A stretch of 64,000 bases of DNA from Pseudomonas sp. P8_229 (GTDB lineage: Bacteria > Pseudomonadota > Gammaproteobacteria > Pseudomonadales > Pseudomonadaceae), in assembly GCF_034008635.1 (NCBI RefSeq), contig NZ_CP125378.1:1-64000 (forward strand), written 5' to 3'. The stretch's first letter is position 1, and the number at the start of each line of letters is the position of its first letter. Positions 42,401 to 51,400 of the stretch are shown here, one piece after another. The position numbers were made by a program, and so were the translations under genes. Below the pieces are notes generated by a model. That model did no database searches, was not told where the DNA came from, and saw nothing but the letters and a program-made list of their open reading frames with translations.

Positions 42401-45400
42401 CGCCCGCACCGATCGACACCGTATTGGTGCCGGTGCTACCGGTGAGCGTCGCCGCCGTACCGCCGACCGCCTGCAACCTGCCGTCGACATTCAGCGTGGT
42501 GTTGTCACCCAGCGCGACGGTTGGTGTATTCAACGTGCCAGCCACGTCCAAAGTGCCCGCATTGAGCGCGGTCCCACCGGAGAAGGTGCTGGTGCCGACC
42601 AGGGTCGCAACGCCGACGTTGTCCTTGGTGAGAAACTCGAAGTTGATCGTATGGCTGCTATCGAACGTCATCGCCGCGGCATTGTTCAACATGACGGTGT
42701 CGCCTGCACCGTTCGCACCACCGTCGATGACGTTGTTCAGCACCGCGCCATCGTTGAGGGTCAGCGTGTCGTCGCCGCCGGCCAGGTCGATGATGCCACT
42801 GCCGCTGACCGTACCGGACACGTCGAAGCTGTCGTTGCCCGCGCTGCCCGTGTAGCCGCCGTCGACATTCAAGGTTGTGCCGCTCGCCACCGTCGTGGTG
42901 ACCGCGCCGTTGATCGCACCGCCGGCACCGATGTCCAGCGTGCCACCCTCCACATTGACGACAGTGAAGCTCGAGCTCGCCGGCCCATCGACATGGAGCG
43001 TGCCTGTGTTGGTCTTGGTCAGGGTCTCGAAATTGATCGCGCCGCCCAGCGTCGCGCTGCCTGCGATATCCGCCAGGAAGGTATCGGTGCCCGCCCCTCC
43101 GTCCACGGCATTCGCCAAGCCCGACAGATCGGCACCGTCCCGGACAGTGAAGGTGTCGTCGCCTTCGAGCAGGTCCACGGTGCCCGTGCCGGTCAGCGTA
43201 CCGGCTACGGTCATTGTGTCGTTCCCGCTCGTGCCGGTGAAGCTGCCGTCCACGTTCAACGTCGCGCCGTTGCCGACCGTGGTGTCCTGCACCGATACCG
43301 TGGCGCTTGGCCCGATATTCAGCGTGCCGCCGAGCACGTCGACTTGCAGCAGGTCGGTCGCGGCGGGACCGTTGATGTCGAGGGTGCCGACGCCGGTTTT
43401 GGTCACGCCTTCGAAGTTGACCAATGCGCCCAGATCGGCGGCCAGGTTGATGTCGTAGACGCGGGTGTCCAGACCGGCCCCCCCGTCGATGGTGCCGATG
43501 ATATTGGTGCCGTCGCGCACGATGAAGGTATCGTTGCCATCCCCCAGCGCGAAGGTTCCCCCCTGCGTGTCGAGCGTGCCGATCACATCGAGTACATCGT
43601 TGCCGGCGCCCAGGTCGCCGCTGGCGAGCAAGGTCCCGCCCGCTCCCACGGTGACGGTATTAGTGCCCACACTACCGATGATCGTCGCGGCCGTACCGCC
43701 CGCTCCCTGCAGCGAACCATCGACATTGAGCGTCGTGTTGTCGGCCAGCGTCACGGTCGGCGTGCTCAGTGCACCGTCCACGTCCAGCGTGCCGCCGTTG
43801 ATCGTGGTGCCGCTGCTGAAGCCCTGTGTCCCGGTCAGCGTCGCCGTGCCAGTGTTGTCCTTCTGAAGGAATTCGAAATTGATCGTATCGCTGGCGTCGA
43901 AGCTCAGTGTGTTGGCGTTGTTCAGCACGACGGTGTCGCCTGCGCCATGCGCGCCGCCGTCGATGACGTTGCTCAGCACCGCGCCGTCGTTGAGTGTCAG
44001 CGTGTCGTCACCGGCGGCCAGGTCGATGGTGCCACTGCCGCTGACCGTGCCGGACACGTCGAAGCTGTCGTTGCCCGCGCTGCCCGTGTAGCCGCCGTCG
44101 ACATTCAAGGTCGCACCGCTTGCCACCGTCGTGGTGACCACGCCGTTTATCGCACCGGCAGCACCGATATCCAGCGTGCCGCCCAGGACGTTGACCGTAG
44201 TGAACGACGAAGAAGCCGGGCCATCGACGTTGAGCGTGCCGATGTTGGTCTTGGTCAGCGTCTCGAAGTTGACTACGCCCCCCAGGACCACACTGCCGGC
44301 GATGTCAGCCAACACTGTATCCGTTCCATCTCCGCCACTCAGCGCGTTGACCAGACCCGACAGATTCGCGCCGTCGTTTAAGATCAGCGTGTCGTCGCCG
44401 TCACACAGATCGATGGTGCCGCTGCCCCTCACCGTGCCGCCCACGGTCATCGTGTCGTTGCCGGAGCCACAGCCGTAGCTGCCGTCCACGTTGAGGGTGG
44501 CGCCACTCGCGACGAGCGTATTGAGCGGACTACCGTCGGCGGGCCCGTCCACGATGCCATCCGGCCCGATGTTCAATGTGCCCTCCAGCACGTTGACGTT
44601 CTGGATGGTGGACGGGAATAACACGCCGACGGTATCGCCGTTAATGTTGAGGGTGCCGCCACCGGTCTTGGTCAGGACTTCAAACTGAGCCAGTGCGCCG
44701 AGATTGGCAGTCAGGTTGATATCGGCGATGGCGGTGTCGGTGCCATCGCCGCCGTAGACGACGCCATCCACCACAGCCCCGTCGTGCAGGGTGAACAGAT
44801 CGTCGCCGTCGCCCAGCGAGAGCACGCCACTGAAGTCATTGCCATTGGTGTTGAGTTCACCGAACACGTCCAACACGTCGTTGCCGCCCGCCAGGTCGCC
44901 TGTCGCGAACAGCAAACCGCCAGCCCCGATCGTTATCGTGTTGACGTCATCGTCACCGACGATGACCGCTTCGGCGCCATTGAAGCCTCGTACCACGCCG
45001 TCAACGTTGAGCGTCGTACCGCCAAATAGAACCATATCCGACGTCTCCAGCGTGCCGTCCACATCCAGCGTGCCCGCCGCCACATTGACGTTGTTGAAAC
45101 CCTGGGCTCCGATCAGGGTCGCGATACCCGTGTTTTCCTTCTGCAGGAACTCGAAGTTGGTCGTTTTGCCAGCGTCGAACGTAAAGGCGTTGGCGTTGTT
45201 CAACACCACGGTATCGCCGTTTATAGAGTCTCCGCCGCTGACGACGTTGCTCAGCACCGCGCCATCGTTGAGGGTCAGCGTGTCATCGCCGCCACACAGG
45301 TCGATGGTGCCGGTGCCCGACACCGTGCCGGACACCGTCATGGCATCGTTGCCGTCGCCGCAACCGTAGCTGCCGTCAACGTTCAAGGTCGCACCACTGC

Positions 45401-48400
45401 CCACTACCGTGGTGAGCGTGCTGCCCGGGGTCGCCACCACGCTGCCGGCGGGTCCGATGTTCAACGTACCGCCCAGCACGCTGACTTCTTGCAGATCGGT
45501 CGCACCGGGGCCGTTGAGGTTGAGCGTGCCGGTTCCGGTCTTGGTCACGCCTTCGAAGTTGACCAACTGGCCGAGGTCGGCGTTCAGATTGATATCGTAG
45601 ACGCGGGTATCCACGCCGGCGCCACCGTCAATGGTGCCGATGATATGGGTGCCGTCGTGCACGGTGAAGGTATCGTCGCCATCGCCCAGCGCGAAGGTTC
45701 CGCCCAGTGTGTCGAGCGTGCCAACCACGTCTAGCACATCGTCGCTGGCCCCAAGGTCGCCGGTCGCGACCAGCGTGCCATTGACTGTCACCGTATTGAT
45801 GCCGGCGCTGCCAGTAATCGTCGCGGCTGTACCGCCCGCGCCCTGCAGCGAACCATCGACATTGAGCGTCGTGTTGTCGGCAAGCGTTACGGTCGGCGTA
45901 TTCATTGCACCGTCCACATCCAGCGTGCCACCACTGATGGCGGTGCCGCCGCTGAAGCTCTGTGTCCCGGTCAGCGTCGCCGTGCCGGTGTTGTCCTTCT
46001 GCAGGAATTCGAAGTTGACGATGTTGCCGCCGTTGAGGGCCAGTGCGCCGGCGTTGTTCAATATGACCGTGTCGCCTGCGCCATGCGCGCCACCGTCGAG
46101 TGGATTGGCCAGCCCACTCAGGTCAGCGCCGTCGTTCAAGGTCAGTACGTCGTCGCCGCCGAGCAGGTTGATCGTGCCCGTGCCATTGACCGTGCCTGAC
46201 ACCGTGAACGTGTCGTTGCCTGCGGTGCCTTGGTACGTCCCATCCACGGTCATGGTCGCGCCCGAGGACACCACGGTGGTCTGCGGATCGACGATGGTGC
46301 CCGCGGCGATATGCAGCGTCCCGCCCCGCACCAGCACCGTATCGAACTGAGAAGTCACCGGGCCTGTGAGGTTGAGCGTGCCGACATTGGATTTGATCAG
46401 TGTTTCGAAATTGACCGCGCCACCCAGGGCAGCGGTGGTGGCGATGTCAGCCGTCAGCGTATCGATGCCGAGGCCACCGTTGATCGCGGTCGTCAGACCG
46501 CTTAGATCAGCGCCATCCTGTAGCGTTAACTGATCATCGCCGTCGAGCATGTCGACGGTGCCCGTCCCCGCCACATTGCCTGCAACGGTGAAACTGTCAG
46601 AGCCTGTGGTAAAACCCAGGCTGCCATTGACGTTCAGCGCCGCGCCGCTGGCGACCGTCGCGCTGAATACACCGGTAAGGCTGGCAGCGGCATTGATGTT
46701 CAAAATGCCGGCCAGCACGTTGACGGTCGTGAAGTCCGAACCCGTCGGGCCATTGAAGTTGAGTGAGCCGACGCCAGTCTTGGTCAGGGTTTCAAACCCT
46801 TGCACGGCGCCCACGTCTGCGCTGGTATTGATATCAGTGGCGAAAGTATCGGTGCCCGCGCCCGCCGTCACGGCGCCGATGATGTGGGTGCCATCATGGA
46901 TGATCAGGGTGTCATCACCGTCGCCGAGTGCGAAAGTACCACCGCCGGTGTCGAGCGTGCCGGCCACGTCCAGGAAATCGTCGCCGCCACCCAGATCGCC
47001 ACTGGCGACCAGGTGGCCGCCAGCACCTACCGTCAAGGTATTCGCGCCGGCACTGCCGGTGACCGTGGTCGCGGCTCCGCCAACACCCTGCAGTGAGCCA
47101 TCGACATTGAGCGTCACACTGTCAGCCAGATTCACTGATGGCGTTTCCAGCGCACCCACCACATTAAGCGCGCCGCCGTTGATTGTGGTACCGACACTGA
47201 AGCTCTGACTGCCGGTCAGGGTGGTGACGCCGCCGTTCTGTTTGAGCAGACTCTCGAAACCCGCAGTCGCGCCTCCGTTGAAAGTCAGCGCCAGGGCATT
47301 GTCGAGCACCAACTGGTCGTTGCCGGTTCCGGCGTTGATGCCCACGCCACTGATTACAGCGCCGTCATGCAGGATCACGGTTTCGTCCCCCGCACCCAGG
47401 TCCAGGGCGGCAGCGCCCGTGTTAAGCGTACCTGCGAGGGTGACGTTGTCGGTGCCGCCGCCAAGGCTGCCGCTTGCTTGCAGCGTCGCCCCGCTGTTGA
47501 TGTTGAGGGTGTTGGCGCCGGCGCTGCCGGTGAGGATGGCAGTCGTCCCGCCCATGCCTCGCACTGTGCCAACCACATTCAAGGTGGTGGCGTCCGCCAT
47601 CGAGACGGTTGATGTATCTAGCGAGCCGCCCACATTCAGCGCGCCGCCATTGATCGCGGTACCGGCACTGTAACTCTGGTTGCCGGTCAAGGTCAGCGTG
47701 CCCACGTTCTGCTTGGTCAGTTGTTCGAAGCCACTGAAACCACCGAAGGTCTTCGCCAGGGCGTTGTTGATCACCAGGCTGTCGGCGGTGCCGGCACCCG
47801 CGTCGACACCGGCGCCGTTGATCACTCCGTCATTGATGGTCAGCGTGTCGTTGCCAGCGCCCAGGTTCAACACCGTGGCACCCGTATCCAGCGTGCCCGT
47901 CACGTTGAGCGCATCGCTGCCATCGCCCAAGTCGCCATTAACGCGCAGGGTCGCACCGCTGTTAACGTTGATCGTGCTGGCGCCTGCGTCGCCGGTGATC
48001 GCAGCAGTCGTTCCGCCCGCCGCTTGCACGGTACCGTCCACGTTGAGGGTGGAGGTGCTACTCATGGCAATGGAGCCGGTATTCAGCACGCCGTTCACGT
48101 CCAGTGTGCCCGCGCTCACCGTGGCGCCACCGATGCTGTTGCCTGCAGTCAGCGTAGTGGTGCCGGTGCCGACCTGCGCGAAGGTGCCCGGACCACTCAT
48201 GGCGGCATTGAAGATGACCGTGTCACTGCGGTTCATCGACAACGTCGAAGTCGCCGAATCAACGATCACATTGCCGGTGCCGAGATTGCCCGACGTGTTG
48301 CCGTCGCCGATTGTCAGGTTGCCGTCGTTGACGACGGTGTTCCCGGTGTACGTGTTGTTGCCGATCAGTACCCAAGTGCCGCTGCCGTTTTTGGCCAGTG

Positions 48401-51400
48401 TGGTGATACCGGTGCCGCTGTTGCCGATCACGCCGGCCACAGTGTTGTTGCCAGTGTTGGTACCACCTAGGGCGACGGTGCGTGCCACGTTGGGATTCGA
48501 TAGCCCGATTGTGCCGGAATTAGTGAAGTTGATCGCGCCTGTCCCCGACGATTCGATGAACGAAACGCCGCCCGCCAGCGTGAACAGTCGATTGCTGCTG
48601 TCGCCCGAGCCGGTGTAGCGCAGGGCTGAGTCGTTGCCAATCACCAGGTTGGAGGCCGCACTGGACGCAGCGCCGATACCGCTGGCCGTGCCGCCATTGC
48701 TGAGTTTGCTAACTCCGAGCACGCCACCGCTGATGGTGGTGACACCGGTGTAGCTGCTGCTGTTGTTGGTCAGGATCCAGGTGCCGGTGCCGGTCTTGGT
48801 TAACGAGCTGACACCCGTACCGTTGTTGTCGAGCTGCGCCGACAGAGTGTTGTTGCCGGTGTTGGTACCGTTGAGCGTCAACGTGCGCGCGATGCCGTTA
48901 CCGGTCAATGCAATGGCGCCGACGTTGGTCAGGTTCAATGCTCCTGTGCCCGAGGAATCCAGCGAGCCACCGCCCGCGCCGAGCGTGAACAGGCGGTCGC
49001 TGCTTTGGCCCGCGCCACCGTACGACAGAGTGGCGCCATTGTTGATGACCAGGTTGCTTGCGGCCGCGCTGCTGGCGCCGGTGCCACTGTTGCTGCCGCC
49101 GTCGGCCAGGCAGTCGACGGCCAGGGTGCCGCCGTTGATGGTGGTGGTGCCGGTGTAGCCGTTGTTGCATCCGGTCATTTGCTGGACCTGCACACCACTC
49201 TTGACCAGGTTGCCGGTGCCATTGATGTTGCCTGCATAGGCAACGCCAGCCGTATTGTTGCCGGTGCTGACCGTCAGCGTCTGCCCGCCAAGGTTGATGT
49301 TGCCGCCCGTGGTGCCGCCACCTTGCAACCAGGTGAACGACGGATTGAAACCGTTGGCATCCAGCGTGGCGCCGGCCACGTTGCCCATGTTCAGGTAGCC
49401 GTTGCCAAAGGCCGTGGCTGAGCCGGCGCGCAGGATGCCGGCCTGATCAACCACTGTGCCGCCGGTATACGTATTGTTGCCGGATAGCACCAGCGTGCCG
49501 GGCCCTCTCTTGTACAGGGTGCCGGCGCCGCCCACCACCCCACTGATGCCCAGGGTGGTCGTCGCACCAGTGACGTTAAGCACGCCATACCCGCCCTGCA
49601 ACGTGAATCCGTGATCGGTGCTGACGCTGCCACCGGTGTAATTGAGATAACCGCTATTGAACAGCAGGTTGGAAGCAGCGCTAGACGATGCGCCGATACC
49701 GCTTGCCTGCCCGCCATTGGCCAGACAATCGACGGTAATCTGGCTGTTGTTGTTGATGGCGGTGGCGCCGGTGTAGGTATTGTTGCAACCGGACATGATC
49801 TGGGTGCCACCCGCCTGTGTATAGCCGCCGCTACCGCTGATGATTCCGCTGAAGCTCCCGCCGGCGAGCGCCGTTAGCGTGGCGGAGCCCAGGGTCACGT
49901 TGCCGACGCCCTGGAGCGCCCCGATCGAGGTGTTGAAACCATTGAGATCTGCCGTGGCTCCGCTCGCCACGCTCAGGTTGTTATTTGTGCTGCCAAAAGC
50001 CTGGGTAGACCCTGCGCGCAGCGTGCCGGCAGTGACCGAGGTACCGCCCGAGTAGGTATTGGTGCCGGAGAGCACCAGGGTGCCCGCCCCGTCCTTGCGA
50101 AAACCATCATCACCCACTGCCGTACCGCTGACAGTCAAGGTGGTGGCCGCGTTGCTGACACCAATGGCACCAACGCTGCCGCCAGCACCGGGGGTGCCGA
50201 CGGTGAAACCACGGTCGGTGCTGGACGTACCACCGAGGTAAGCGAGCGTGCCGCCATTGAGGACGAGATTGCCCGAGGCATTGCTGGACGCACCGATGCC
50301 GCTGACCAGACCGCCATTGGCCAGGGTGTTGACCGCCAGCGTGCCGCCGGTGACGGAGGTGATGCCGGTGTAGTCGTTGCCCGCGTTGCCCAGCGTCAGC
50401 ATGCCGACGCCGGTCTTGGTGAAACTGGCGCCATCGGTGCTGGTGACCAGGCCGTTGAACGTCAGGTCGCTGGCGGCACCGGTGACATCGATGGTACTGC
50501 CCAGGATCGCGCCGGATTTGGCGATGGTGAAACCGCGGTCACTGGTCGTCGTGGCACCGGTGTACCGCAGTGTGCTGCCTTCCAGCAACAGGTTGGACGA
50601 CGTTGCGGACGAGGAACCGATGCCGCTGGCCGTGCCGCCGTTGGTGATGTTGCCGACCGAGAGGATCCCCTGCGACACGATGGTGGCGCCAGTGTAGGTG
50701 TTGTTGGCGTTGGTCAGCGTGACCAGCCCGGCACCGGCCTTGGTGAAGCCGACTCCGCCGCCGTTGTCGACGATCTGGGACGCTATGGTGAAGTTGCCGG
50801 TGCCATTTTGCTGAACGCCCAGTACACCACCTCCGGAGGTACCGGTGAGCGAACCGCCCGTGATCGTCTGATTGTTGGCCCCGACCGACGGCGCAACGAT
50901 GATCGTGCCATCCACCCCTAGAATATTACCGGCGCCCACAGTCACGGTGGAGTTGGCTGCCGCGGTGTACTGCAAGCCGCCGATCTGCTTGCTGCCGCTC
51001 ACCGTGCCAAAATAGGGCGAGTTCGCAGTGCCACCGGCATCGCTGAGGATCTCGTTGTTCAGCCAGGTGGACGCATTGTCCTTGTTGACATAGTCCGCTG
51101 TGGTGAAGGCAAGGATGTTGCCACCGACCACCTTGGCGTAATTGGTGCCGTTGACCGTGGCCCAACCGCCCAGGGTGCTATTTGTGGTGGTGATGTTGCC
51201 GCTGCCCGGCAGGTTGAAGTTGACCAGGCCACTGGTGCGGGTGATCGCCCCCAGGTTGAGCGCCATGCTGCCGCCGGTGCCGGATGTCGCGCCGATCGTG
51301 TTGTTGCCTCCAGTGACGAGGAGACCATTGAACGTCTGCGTGTTGGCCTTGCCAGCAGCACCGATCGCATTGAGCACCCCGCCGCCCATTTTCAGGGTCG

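Noticed and set aside
42279..44381. 700-codon and other long plus-strand frames across 40-52 kb
   Set aside because: These are antisense to the repetitive adhesin gene. Their repeats mirror the adhesin repeats, and they lack starts and ribosome-binding sites of quality.
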